Below the pieces are notes generated by a model that had not been told where the DNA came from, did not search any database, and saw nothing but the letters and a program-made list of their open reading frames with translations. 64,000 bases of DNA from Streptomyces sp. DSM 15324 (GTDB taxonomy: Bacteria > Actinomycetota > Actinomycetes > Streptomycetales > Streptomycetaceae), in contig NZ_KQ949042.1 of NCBI RefSeq assembly GCF_001514285.1, positions 38,177-102,176 on the forward strand, read 5' to 3'. Positions 51,908 through 62,500 of the stretch are shown piece after piece. A program made the position numbers and the translations under genes. Every line of letters begins with the position of its first letter. Within the stretch, counting starts at the first letter, position 1.

Positions 51908-53032
51908 TCACAGCGTCTTGAGGACGTCGCGCAGGGCACCGATCACGGTGTTCTGGAGGTCCACGGGCAGGGAGGGGTACATGGGCAGCGAGAAGATCTC
52001 GTCGGCCAGCGCCTCGGTGACCGGCAGGGCGCCCTTGCGGTAGCCGAGGTGCTCGAAGCCGGTCATGGTGTGCACCGGCCACGGGTAGCTGATGTTCAGG
52101 GAGATGTCGTACTCGCTCTTCAGGCGCTCGATGATCAGGTCGCGCTGTGGGTGGCGGACGACATACACGTAGTACACGTGCTCGTTGCCGGGGTTGGTAC
52201 CGGGCAGCAGCAGGCCGCCGGGGCCGGTGAGGTCGGCCAGGCCCTCCTCGTAGCGGCGGGCGACGGCACGGCGGCCGGCGATGTAGGCGTCGAGGCGGGT
52301 CAGCTTCCGGCGCAGGATCTCGGCCTGCACCTCGTCCAGGCGGCTGTTGTGACCGGGGGTCTGGACGACGTAGTAGACCTTCTCCATGCCGTAGTAGCGC
52401 AGGCGCCGCAGGGCGGCGTCGGTGCCGGCGTCGTCGGTGAGGACCGCGCCGCCGTCTCCGTAGGCGCCCAGGACCTTGGTCGGGTAGAAGCTGAACGCGG
52501 CCGCGTCGCCCATCGTGCCGGCGAGCCGGCCGTGGTGGCGGGCGCCATGGGCCTGCGCGCAGTCCTCGACCAGGGCAAGACCGTGCTCGGCGGCGAGGGA
52601 CTCCAGGGGTGCCATGTCCACGCACTGCCCGTACAGGTGCACCGGCAGCAGGGCCTTGGTGCGCGGGGTGATCGCGGCGGCGACCTGGTCGGTGTCCATC
52701 AGGAAGTCCTCGGCACGGATGTCCACGAAGACGGGTGTGGCGCCGGCGCCGGCGATGGCCACGACGGTGGGGGCGGCCGTGTTGGACACGGTGATCACCT
52801 CGTCGCCGGGCCCGATGCCGACCGCTTCGAGGGCGAGCTTGACGGCGTTGGTGCCGTTGTCGACGCCCGTGCAGTGACGCATGCCGTGATAGGCGGCGAA
52901 GTCGGCCTCGAAGCCGCTGACGCTGTCGCCGAGCATCAGGCTTCCCGAGGAGAAGACCTTCTCCACGGCGTCGAGGATGTCGGCGCGCTCGTCCTTGTAC
53001 TCCGGAAGGTAGTCCCAAACATACGTGCTCAT
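51908..53032 (-). CDS. DegT/DnrJ/EryC1-family sugar aminotransferase
   Basis: A 374-residue PLP-dependent transaminase. The PLP Lys is in FYPTKVLGAYGDGG, with EDCAQAHGA and HCTGVDNGTNAVKLAL binding the cofactor. It closely resembles C3 aminotransferases of deoxyaminosugar routes (FdtB/QdtB/EvaB type). After the 2,3-dehydratase it would set a 3-amino group, giving dTDP-3-amino-2,3,6-trideoxy-4-ketohexose (inference). No N-methyltransferase is visible, but an N-acyltransferase is. ATG 53032; 42 bases after the glycosyltransferase. Confidence 0.9.
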   Translation of the reverse strand: MSTYVWDYLPEYKDERADILDAVEKVFSSGSLMLGDSVSGFEADFAAYHGMRHCTGVDNGTNAVKLALEAVGIGPGDEVITVSNTAAPTVVAIAGAGATPVFVDIRAEDFLMDTDQVAAAITPRTKALLPVHLYGQCVDMAPLESLAAEHGLALVEDCAQAHGARHHGRLAGTMGDAAAFSFYPTKVLGAYGDGGAVLTDDAGTDAALRRLRYYGMEKVYYVVQTPGHNSRLDEVQAEILRRKLTRLDAYIAGRRAVARRYEEGLADLTGPGGLLLPGTNPGNEHVYYVYVVRHPQRDLIIERLKSEYDISLNISYPWPVHTMTGFEHLGYRKGALPVTEALADEIFSLPMYPSLPVDLQNTVIGALRDVLKTL

Positions 53033-53074
53033 GACGATGTGCCTCCAAAAGCCTTGAGAGGTGGGGGGTGAGGG

Positions 53075-54310
53075 TCAGGCGGCCGCGGCCACCGCGGTCT
53101 CGATGAGGTCGCAGGCCGTGTCCACGCCCCGCTCGGCGCGGACCCGCCCGCCGAGGAGGGCGGCCCGTTCGGCGGGCCGGGGGTCGTCCAGGACCGCCGC
53201 CACGGCCTGCCGCAGCCGCTCGCCGGTCATCCGCTGGAACGGCACCGGGGCCGGCGCGACGCCGATCTCGGCCAGCCGGGCCGCCCAGTACGGGCCGTCG
53301 GCCCAGCACGGCACGGTCACGTGCGGCACGCCGGCGCGCAGTGTGTCGGCGGTGGTGCCGAAGGCCGCCCCGTGGATCACCGCGGCCGCCCTCGGGAAGA
53401 GCCAGCCGTAGTCCACTTCCTGGACCCGGAACACGTCGTCGGAGGCGGTGCCCTCGGGCCCGCCCACCACGACCAGGCGCCGCCCGGCGTGACGTACCGC
53501 GTCCCGCACGGCGTGGAAGGTCTGCTCGCCGTACACCGGCCAGGCGCTGCCCAGGGCGAGCACCAGCGGCCGGGAGCCGCTGTCGAGGAAGTCCGACAGC
53601 TCCGCCGGCGGCTCCTGGTCGGGGCGTTCCCAGACCCAGTAGCCCGTGACGTGGGCGCGGGCCGGCCAGTCGGCCGGGGGCGGCAGGAAGGCGGGGCTGT
53701 AGGGGTAGAGGACGGGGTGCTCGACGGCGAGCGTGCCCATGGGCGACTTCTTCAGCGGCGGCAGCCCCTGACGGGTGCGGACCTTGTTGACTGCCGGACG
53801 GTGCACGGCCCACTCCAACTGGGCGGACATGGCGTGGGTGAACCGGGTGTAGGCGGCCCCGAGCGGCAGGTCGGGGGTCTTGTACGCGCGGAACTCCCGG
53901 GTCGGGGTCATCGGCCACCAGTTGACGGTGCCCCAGGGCGCGGTCGCGCCCGCGAACCCGTAGCCGCGGCAGATCATCGAGGTGAGCGCGAAGTCGGCGC
54001 CCTCGGCGGCCTCCTGCATCCGCTCCACGGAGTGGGCGAACTCCTCCGTGGTGGGCCGCTTCATGACCAGCGCGGTGCGCAGCGACGAGGCGCTCTTGCG
54101 GATCGACCGGATGACGTCGGGGTCGGCGAAGTGGTCGGCCGCCTTTCCGGGTATCTCGCGGAACTCCAGGCCGGCCAGCTCGACCATTGCCTTGAAGTCG
54201 ATCGACGTGGCGACGCTGACCTCGTGTCCGCGCCGGCGCAGGCCGATGCCCAGCGCCAGGAACGGATGAACGTCGCCGCGCGTTCCGAATGTCTGCAACG
54301 AAACCTTCAC
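53075..54310 (-). CDS. GT1-family glycosyltransferase (first)
   Basis: A 411-residue GT-B enzyme of the UGT/sterol-glucosyltransferase-like branch. Its N-domain opens VSLQTFGTRGDVHPFLALG, with a catalytic His region, and the C-domain has VIHGAAFGTTADTLRAGVPHVTVPCWADGPYWA where HHGGAGT is usual. It should attach the dTDP-aminosugar to the polyketide. GTG 54310 overlaps the SDR stop. A second, different glycosyltransferase is two genes upstream, so either two sugars are attached or one enzyme serves self-protection. Confidence 0.9.
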   Translation of the reverse strand: MKVSLQTFGTRGDVHPFLALGIGLRRRGHEVSVATSIDFKAMVELAGLEFREIPGKAADHFADPDVIRSIRKSASSLRTALVMKRPTTEEFAHSVERMQEAAEGADFALTSMICRGYGFAGATAPWGTVNWWPMTPTREFRAYKTPDLPLGAAYTRFTHAMSAQLEWAVHRPAVNKVRTRQGLPPLKKSPMGTLAVEHPVLYPYSPAFLPPPADWPARAHVTGYWVWERPDQEPPAELSDFLDSGSRPLVLALGSAWPVYGEQTFHAVRDAVRHAGRRLVVVGGPEGTASDDVFRVQEVDYGWLFPRAAAVIHGAAFGTTADTLRAGVPHVTVPCWADGPYWAARLAEIGVAPAPVPFQRMTGERLRQAVAAVLDDPRPAERAALLGGRVRAERGVDTACDLIETAVAAAA

Positions 54311-55296
54311 TGGACCTCCAGCACGTTTTTCCGGTACCACCGCGCGGTGTCCCGCAGGCCGTCCTTCAGCGGGCGCGGCGTGAAATCGACGACCTTGTGG
54401 AATCTCTCGAGATCGAGCGCCCGCCGGGCCGCCCCGACGGGCTTGTCCGGGGCGAATCGGATCCGGTCCTGGTCCTGGCCGGCGGCCTGGGCGACGAGGA
54501 ACGCCAGATCCCGGATGGAGACCGCCTCCGGCGTCCCGATGTTGAGCGCCGGATACTCCCCGGAACGCGCCATGCACAGCACCGCGCGCACCAGGTCGTG
54601 CACGTGGATGAAGGTCCGCAGCTGGCTTCCGTCGCCCCAGACCTCGACGTCCTGTCCGGCGGCGAGCCGCATCAGCATGTTGGGGATGACGTGGTTCGTC
54701 GTCGTGGCGAAGTCGTCGCGCGGCCCGTACACGTTGGTGGGGCGCGGCGTGTAGATGTTCATGCCGAACTGCGTGCGGTAGAGGTCCGCGAGCACCTCGG
54801 TGAACATCTTCGACATGCGGTAGCCGTTCGGCGAGAACTCCATGTGCCGCCGGTGGTCGTCCTCCTCGCGCGCCGGCCGCGTCTCGTCGTACGCGTAGAT
54901 CTCGGCCGAACTGATCAGCACCACGTCGGGCACGGCCCGGTCCCGGGCGAGGTTGAGCACGTGGGAGACGATGCGCATGTTCTCGTCCAGCATGCGGCCC
55001 GGCTCCTGGAGCAGGAACTGCATGTTCCCGTCCAGGGTGGCGCAGTTGACGACCATGTCGATTCCCGGGACCGTGTCCGCGGCCGCCCGCAGCGCCCGCT
55101 CGTCCAGGACGTCGACCCGCAGGGCCGTCAGCGCCTCGGTGACGGGCAGCTCGGCCCGTACCTCCGGGTGGTCCCGGCGGTACAGGCACAGCACCCGCGC
55201 GCCCAGGCCCAGCAGCTCCTCCACGAAGTGGGAGCCGATGAACCCCAGTCCCCCGGTGACCAGGACCGTGCGGCCGGCCCAGTGTCCCGCCGCCAT
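54307..55296 (-). CDS. Extended SDR, NDP-sugar epimerase/ketoreductase-like
   Basis: A 329-residue NAD(P)-dependent extended SDR. It has VTGGLGFIGSHF for cofactor binding, SSAEIYAYDE, YRMSKMFTEVL (catalytic Tyr-x3-Lys), PTNVYGPRDDF, and a GSQLRTFIHVHDLV substrate region. It resembles GDP-fucose synthase and UDP-glucose epimerase types. In this setting it is the best candidate for the missing C4 ketoreductase or epimerase that completes the 3-amino sugar; this is not certain. It sits one base after the upstream glycosyltransferase gene. Confidence 0.8.
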   Translation of the reverse strand: MAAGHWAGRTVLVTGGLGFIGSHFVEELLGLGARVLCLYRRDHPEVRAELPVTEALTALRVDVLDERALRAAADTVPGIDMVVNCATLDGNMQFLLQEPGRMLDENMRIVSHVLNLARDRAVPDVVLISSAEIYAYDETRPAREEDDHRRHMEFSPNGYRMSKMFTEVLADLYRTQFGMNIYTPRPTNVYGPRDDFATTTNHVIPNMLMRLAAGQDVEVWGDGSQLRTFIHVHDLVRAVLCMARSGEYPALNIGTPEAVSIRDLAFLVAQAAGQDQDRIRFAPDKPVGAARRALDLERFHKVVDFTPRPLKDGLRDTARWYRKNVLEVQ

Positions 55297-55297
55297 C

Positions 55298-56497
55298 TCA
55301 GGCCCGCTCCGCATACGCCTCGATCGCGTCCGCCGCCGCGGCCGCTCCGCCGCCGGCCTGCCCGGCCATGGCGGTCACCCGCTGCCGGACGCCGGCGTCC
55401 TCGGCCGCCGTCAGCACCGCCTCGCGCAGCGCCTCGGGCGAGGCCTCCTGGCGTGCGACGCGCACGCCGAGGCCCAGCTCGGCGATGCGTCGCGCGGTGA
55501 AGTCCAGCTCCACCGACTGCGGCACGGCCACCAGCGGGACGCCGGCCGCGAGCGACTCCATCGTGGAGCGGATGCCCGCGTGCGTGACGAAGACCGTGGC
55601 GTGTTCCAGCACCGCACGCTGCGGCACCTGCCGGTGCACCTCCCAGCTGTCCGGTACGGCGCCCAGGCCGGCGGGGTCGACATGCGCGCCGGTCGCCATC
55701 ACCACGTGGAAGGGCAGGTCGGCGAAGGCCTTCAGGCAGGCCCGGTAGAAGTCGGGCCGCTCGTTGAACAGTGTGCCGAGGGCGATCAGCAGCACAGGCC
55801 CGGCACCCTGCGGCGGCTGCCACGAGGCGGCCTCGCCGCCGCCCGCGGTCGCCGCGGGGCCGACGAAGACGTACCGCTCGTCGAAGGTGTCCGCGGCGGG
55901 CTGGAACTCCTTGGCCACGAACACGACGTTGAGCTCCTCCGGCACACCCAGGATGTCACCGGGCCCCGGCACGGACAGACCGTGGCCGATGCGGAACTCG
56001 GCCAGCTTCACACCGAATTCGAGCAGCGCCGGATGCTGCGGGTCCATCGCGGGGAATTCCTGCGCCAGCGCCGCGAGCACCGAGAAGTGCTCATTGGAGG
56101 CGAGCATCGGAATCAGCTGCGCGGCCGGCCTCTCCCATTTCTCCGCCAGCACCCGGCCGGAGAAGTTCATGAGGGTGTCGTAGACCACCACGTCCGGCCG
56201 GTCCACGGCGAGTTCCCGCTCGGCGGCTGCCGTCACCGCCACGTTCTCCCGGAGCATCGTGAGCGGCCCCTCCGCCATCTCGTCCGCCGACATCTCAGGC
56301 GGCACACTGCGGTCGGCGGGCCACACGGACGCGTACGTCACCACGCGGGCGCCTGCCGCCGACACGGAGGGCGCGAAGTGCTCGGTGGTGACGTAGGTGA
56401 CCCGGTGTCCGCGGCCGACGAGATCGGCGACGACGGGCAGGGTGTGGTTCACATGCCCGTGGTACGGGGCTCCGAGAACGGCGATGTGCTTGGTCAC
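55298..56497 (-). CDS. MGT-family macrolide-type glycosyltransferase (second)
   Basis: A 399-residue GT-B enzyme of the MGT family (OleD/OleI/YjiC-like). It has the N-terminal HIAVLGAPYHGHVNHTLP with its catalytic His, the loop VTHAGIRSTMESLAAGVPLVAVPQSVELDF for nucleotide-sugar binding, and the conserved LIALGTLFN strand. Members either decorate macrolides or inactivate them intracellularly with glucose for self-resistance. It directly follows the PKS gene (56-base gap) and is unlike the first glycosyltransferase. GTG 56497 with AGGA upstream. Confidence 0.9.
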   Translation of the reverse strand: MTKHIAVLGAPYHGHVNHTLPVVADLVGRGHRVTYVTTEHFAPSVSAAGARVVTYASVWPADRSVPPEMSADEMAEGPLTMLRENVAVTAAAERELAVDRPDVVVYDTLMNFSGRVLAEKWERPAAQLIPMLASNEHFSVLAALAQEFPAMDPQHPALLEFGVKLAEFRIGHGLSVPGPGDILGVPEELNVVFVAKEFQPAADTFDERYVFVGPAATAGGGEAASWQPPQGAGPVLLIALGTLFNERPDFYRACLKAFADLPFHVVMATGAHVDPAGLGAVPDSWEVHRQVPQRAVLEHATVFVTHAGIRSTMESLAAGVPLVAVPQSVELDFTARRIAELGLGVRVARQEASPEALREAVLTAAEDAGVRQRVTAMAGQAGGGAAAAADAIEAYAERA

Positions 56498-56553
56498 AAG
56501 TCCTGTCTTTCGTTGGGTGTCTGCTTCACTCGCTACGGACGCTCGACGGGCGC

Positions 56554-59500
56554 TCAGCCCGTCGCGCCGTCCGCGGTGATGCCGGTGATGCCAGTGATGC
56601 CGGTGATGTCGGTGATGTCGGTGATGCCGGTGAGCCATTCCTCGACGACGCCGGCGGTGTCCCGGGCGTGGTCCTCGACGATGCTGAAGTGGTTCCCGGG
56701 CACGTCCCGCGCGGTGTGGCCGAGCTTCCAGTCGACGCGCAGCATCACCGGGTCGTCCTCCACCGCTCCGGACGCCGACGGCATCGCTTCGGTGGCGCGG
56801 ACCAGCAGCGTCGGCGTCTTGACGGGCTCCGGGCGCCAGTCGGCAAGGAGACGGTGGTAGCCGCCCATGGCGGTCAGCCGGACGTCGTTCATGATGCCGC
56901 CGCCCAGCTTCCGCTCCCGGTCGAAGGCCACGCCGAGCATCGCCGCGCCGACCTCCGCGTTCTCCGCGTCGTCCTCGGGCCACGGCACGTCCAGCAGCAC
57001 CAGGGCCGCGGGCCGGATGCCGAGGGTCTCCAGATGCGCGGTCACGGCGTGCGCGATCTGCCCGCCCGCGGAGTGCCCCACCAGCACGAACGGCTCCTCA
57101 CCGGCGATGCGGCGCAGCGTCTGCGCGTGCAGTTCGGCCAGCGCCGCCATGTCGGCGGGGATCCGCTCGCCGGGCAGATAGCCCGGCTGGGGCAGCACGG
57201 TGACGTCCCGTCGGCCGCGGAAGCGCTCGGCGAAACGGGCGTACTGCTGGGGCCCGGCGGTCGCCACCACGGCCGGCAGGCAGAACAGCCGAGGCCGTTC
57301 CCCGCCGGTGGCCAGCGGCACCGGCTCCGGCGCGTGGCCCGCGGCCGACGCGACGTCGAAGGCGTCCCGCAGCCGGGAGGCCGCCATGATCAGCTCGTTG
57401 CCGGCGACATGCCGCCCCTCGGCGAACGACTGCCGGAACATCGCCTCGATCCCGCCCGGCGCCTGCCCGCCCGCGGCCGACGCACGCGTCAGCTCCCCGC
57501 GCAGATGAGCGGCCACGGCGGCAAGCCGGGTGTGCTCGAAGAGGAGTGACGCCGGCAGCCGCAGCCCGGTGGCCGCGTTGAGCCGGTTACGCAGCTCCAT
57601 CGCCATCAGCGAGTTGAAACCCAGCTCGAAGAAGCCGCGCTGCGCCTCCACCGCGTCCGGCCCGGGCAGCCCGAGGACCGCGGCCGTCTCGGCGTGCACC
57701 AGCTCGGTGAGCACCCGCAGCTGCTCGGCCTCCGCCAGCCCGGCCAGCCGGGCCGCGAGCCCCGGCTCGCCCGCGTCGCCGGTGGACGCGGTGCGGCGAG
57801 CCGGAACAGGACGCCGGATCACGGTACGCACCGGGGCTGAGCCGTCCGGCTCGTTCGTCCGGTCGAACTCCGCCGGATCCAGCGCGGTCAACGTCACCAG
57901 CCGTACCGACGCGACCGGCGCGCCGCTCGGGTCGGCCAGCTCTACGGACACGCCCTCCGGCCGCCGGCCACCGATCCGCACCCGCAGCCGCTCCGCCCCC
58001 ACCGCGTGCAGGACGACGTCCCGCCAGGCCGTGGGCACCAGCGTCCGGTCCGTGTCCCCGCCGCCGTCCGCCGCGCACCGCGCGGCCTCCAGGGCGGCGT
58101 CGAGCAGTGCCGGATGCAGGCCGTAGCGGGCCGCTTCCGCCCGCTGCCCCTCGGGCAGGCTCACCTCGGCGAACACCTCGCCGTCGGCGCCCCGCCACAG
58201 GGCGTCCACCCGGTCCGTCTCCACCCGGGCCGCACCCGCCGGAGGCCAGGCGGCCGGCTCCCACTGCGACACCGGCGCACCGGCCCCCGCCAGCAGCCCG
58301 GTGGCGTGGCAGGCCCACGGCGTGCCCGGGAGGGCGTCCTCGGCGCGCGAGTGGACGCCGACAACCCGCCGTCCCTCCGCGTCGGCCTCGGTCACCCGCA
58401 CCCGCAGCTGCACGGCGCGCCGTGCGGGCAGCACCAGCGGCTCCCGCAGCGTCAGCTCCGCCACCGTGTCACAGCCGACCTGGTCCCCCGCGTGAACGGC
58501 CAGCTCCACGTACGCCGTCGCGGGCAGCAGCACGCCCGCGCCCTCGACCTCGCCCTCGCCCTCGCCCGCGAGCCAGGAATGGGCCTGCGCCGACAGTCGA
58601 CCGGTCAGCACGATCCCCTCTGCCTCCGGCAGTTCGACCGCCGCCCCGAGCAGCGGATGCCCGGCCGGCAGCAGCCCGACGGCTCCGACGTCACCCGCAG
58701 TCGAGGGGTCGATGGTCAGCCAGTAGTGGCGGTGCTGGAAGGCGTAGGTGGGCAGGTCGACGTGGTGCGCCCCGGTGCCGGTGAAGGCCTGCGTCCAGTC
58801 GACGTCGATGCCGTGGACCCACAGCTCACCCAGGGAGGCCAGGAAACGGTCCAGGCCACCGTCGTCGCGGCGCAGACTGCCGGTGACGACCGCCTCGTCG
58901 GCGGTGTCCTGGATACCCATGGCGAGGACCGGGTGCGCCGACACCTCCACGAACACCGTATGGTCCTGTTCGGCGAGGGCGCGTACGGCCTCCTCGAAGC
59001 GGACCGTCCGGCGCAGGTTGCGATACCAGTACCCGCCATCCAGGGCCTGGGTGTCGAGCCAGTCGGCCTCGACCGTGGAGAAGAACGGCACCGTGGAGGT
59101 CCGCGGGCGGACCTCGGCCAGGACCCGGGCCAGCTCCTCCTCGATCCGCTCCACGTGGGACGTGTGGGAGGCGTAATCCACCGGGATACGACGAGCACGC
59201 ACGCCCTCGGCCTCGCAGGCGGCGATCAGCTCGTCCAGGGCTGCGGGCTCACCCGCGACGACGACCGAGGCCGGGCCGTTGAGCGCCGCGATCTCGATAC
59301 GACCGTCCCAGGCGGCGATCCGCCCGGCAGCCTGCTCCGCGCTGAGCGCCAGGGAGAGCATGCCGCCGTCACCGGCCAGCCCGGCCGCGATCGCCTTCGA
59401 CCGCAAGGCCACCACCCGGGCACCATCGCGCAGGGTCAGCCCACCAGCGACGCACGCGGCAGCGATCTCACCCTGCGAATGCCCCACCACCGCGGCGGGT

Positions 59501-62500
59501 TCGACGCCATAGGAACGCCACAGCGCAGCCAACGACACCATCACCGCCCAGGACAAGGGCTGCACCACGTCGACGCGCTCCAGCGACGGCGCACCCGAGG
59601 CACCGCGAAGGACCGCCTCCACGTCCCAGTCCACGAACTCAGCCAACGCCTGGGCGCACTCGGCGAACCGCTCGGCGAACACCGGAGCGGAGTCCAGCAA
59701 CTCCACACCCATCCCGGCCCACTGCGCACCCTGACCCGGGAACACGAACACCACCCGGCCACCAGAACCCGACGAGACGTTCACGGCAGACAGCCCCGCG
59801 AGGAGTCCACTGCGGTCACGGCCGACCACAACCGCGCGGTGCTCGAACCGCGCCCGGCCCGCCAGCGTGAAACTGACATTCACCGGAGAGAACTCCGGCT
59901 CCTCCCCCAGGCGAGCGAGCAGCCTCCCGGCCTGCTCCCGCAGCGCCCCCGCACTACGCGCCGACAGCAGCCACGGCACCGCCACCGGCTCCACCACAGC
60001 CGACCGCTCGATCTCCGGCGCCTGCTCCACAATCACATGCGCGTTGGTCCCGCTGACGCCGAAGGACGAGACACCCGCCCGACGCGGACGCTCCCCCGCC
60101 TGCGGCCACTCCCGCGCCTCCGTCAGCAGCTCCACCGCCCCCGCCGACCAGTCCACCTCACGCGTCGGCTCGGTGACGTGCAGCGTCCGAGGCAGCACAC
60201 CGCGCCGCATCGCCTCGACCATCTTGATCACACCCGCGACACCCGCAGCCGCCTGGGTGTGCCCGATGTTCGACTTCAACGACCCCAGCCACAGCGGCCG
60301 CTCCCGGTCCCGCCCGTACGTCGCGATCAGCGCCTGCGCCTCGATCGGATCCCCGAGCGTCGTCCCCGTCCCGTGCGCCTCGACCGCGTCCACATCACCG
60401 GCCGACAGCCCTGCGTTCGCCAGCGCCGCCCGGATCACCCGCTGCTGGGAAGGGCCGTTGGGTGCCGTAAGACCGTTGCTCGCGCCGTCCTGGTTGACGG
60501 CCGAACCGCTCACGACCGCCAGCACCTTGTGGCCGTTGCGCCGGGCGTCCGACAGCCGCTCCAGCAGCAGCATGCCCGCACCCTCGCCCCAGCCCGTGCC
60601 GTCGGCGTCGTCGGAGAACGACCGGCAGCGGCCGTCCGCGGACAGGCCCCGCTGCCGGCTGAACTCCACCAAGAGGCCGGGGCTCGTCATGACGCTCACG
60701 CCGCCGGCCAGGGCCAGGGTGCACTCGCCCGCCCGCAGGGCCTGCACCGCCAGATGCAGCGCCACCAGTGACGACGAGCACGCGGTGTCCACGGACAGAG
60801 CGGGGCCTTCGAGGCCGAGGGTGTAGGACAGCCGGCCGGAGACGACGCTGGCCGCGATGCCCGTGGCCAGGTAGCCCTCGGACTCCTTGGGCGAACGCTG
60901 CATCAGTGTGCTGTAGTCCTGGCCGTTGGTGCCCGCGAAGACGCCGGTCCTGCTGCCGCGCAGGCTGGTGGGGTCGATGCCGGCGCGTTCGATGGCCTCC
61001 CAGGACGTCTCCAGCAGCAGCCGCTGCTGCGGATCCATGGCGACGGCCTCGCGAGGGGCGATGCCGAAGAAGGTGGGGTCGAAGTCGGCGGCGCTCTCCA
61101 GGAAGGAGCCGGTGCGCACGTAGGTCGTGCCGATGTGGTGCGGGTCGGGGTCGTAGAGGCTGTCGATGTCCCAGCCGCGGTCGGCCGGGAACTCCACGAT
61201 CGCCTCGCCTCCGGAGGCCAGCAGCCGCCACAGTCCCTCGGGGGAGTCCGCCCCTCCGGGGAAGCGGCAGCCCATGCCGACGACGGCGATGGGGTCGTCA
61301 CCGGCGGCGGGGGCGGCGGCGGGAGCCGGGTCCGCCTCGGGTGCCTGGTCTGCCGCACCGAGGAGTTCGGCCAGCAGGTACCGGGCGAGCGCGGTGGGCG
61401 TGGCGTAGTCGAAGACCAGGGTGGCCGGGAGGGTCAGTCCGGTCTCGGCGGCGAGCCGGTTGCGCAGTTCCACGCCGGTCAACGAGTCGAAGCCGGTCTC
61501 TTTGAAGGGGCGCCCGGCGCCTATGACATCGGCGGAGGCGTGGCCCAGCACCTGGGCGGCGGTCTCGCGCACCAGGTCGAGCATCGCCTTGTGCCGGTCG
61601 GCCGGGGCGACGCCGGCCAGCCGCCGGGGCAGGGCCGTGCCGTCCTGGGCGGTCGCCGTGGGCTGTCGGGTGACTGCGCGGCGGGTCGTGCGCGGCGCCA
61701 GCGCGCGCAGGACGGCGGGGAGGTGGCTGCTCGCGCGCAGGGCCGCGCGGTCCAGTCGTACCGGCACGAGCGCGGGCCGTCCGGCGGTCAGGGCCGCGTC
61801 GAACAGCGCGAGGCCCTGCTCGGCGGAGAGCGGCAGGATGCCCTCGCGGGCGATGCGGGCCAGGTCGACCTCGCCGAGGTCACCGCCCATGCCGCCGAGT
61901 TCCGGCCCCCACAGGCCCCAGGCCAGGGAGACGGCGGGCAGGCCGCGAGCGTGTCGATGGGCGGCCAGGGCGTCGAGGAAGGCGTTGGCGGCGACGTAGT
62001 TGCCCTGTCCGGCGCCGCCGAAGGGGGACGCCGCCGAGGAGAAGAGCACAAAGGCGCGCAACGGCAGCTCGGCGGTCAGCTCGTGCAGGTGCCAGGCCGC
62101 GTCGACCTTCGGACGCAGTACGGCGTGCAGGTCGTCCGGGGTGAGTGTGCTCACGAGGCCGTCCGCGACGACGCCGGCCGTGTGCACGACCGCGGTCAGC
62201 CGGTCGCCGATCGAGCCCACCAGCTCGGTCATGGCCTCGCGGTCGGCGGCATCGGCGGCCACCATCCGCACGTTCAGGCCGAGCGCGGCCAGTTCTCCGA
62301 GCCAGTCCGTCCAGCGCGGGTCGCGCCCGGAGCGGGAGACCAGCACCAGTTCCCGTACGCCGTGGGCTTCGGCGAGGTGGCGGGCAACCAGCCGGCCCAG
62401 GCCGCCGGTCGCACCGGTGACGAGGACCACGCCGTCAGAGAGAGAGCCGGTGGATGCCGGGGCGGTGGATGCCGGGGCGGCGAGTTCGACGGGCTTGAGA

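Noticed and set aside
50817..53918. Thymidylyltransferase frame open upstream to give a 1033-residue protein
   Set aside because: The extra N-terminal part is an arginine/proline-rich shadow of the aminotransferase and glycosyltransferase genes; the enzyme's own start motif lies at 51881.
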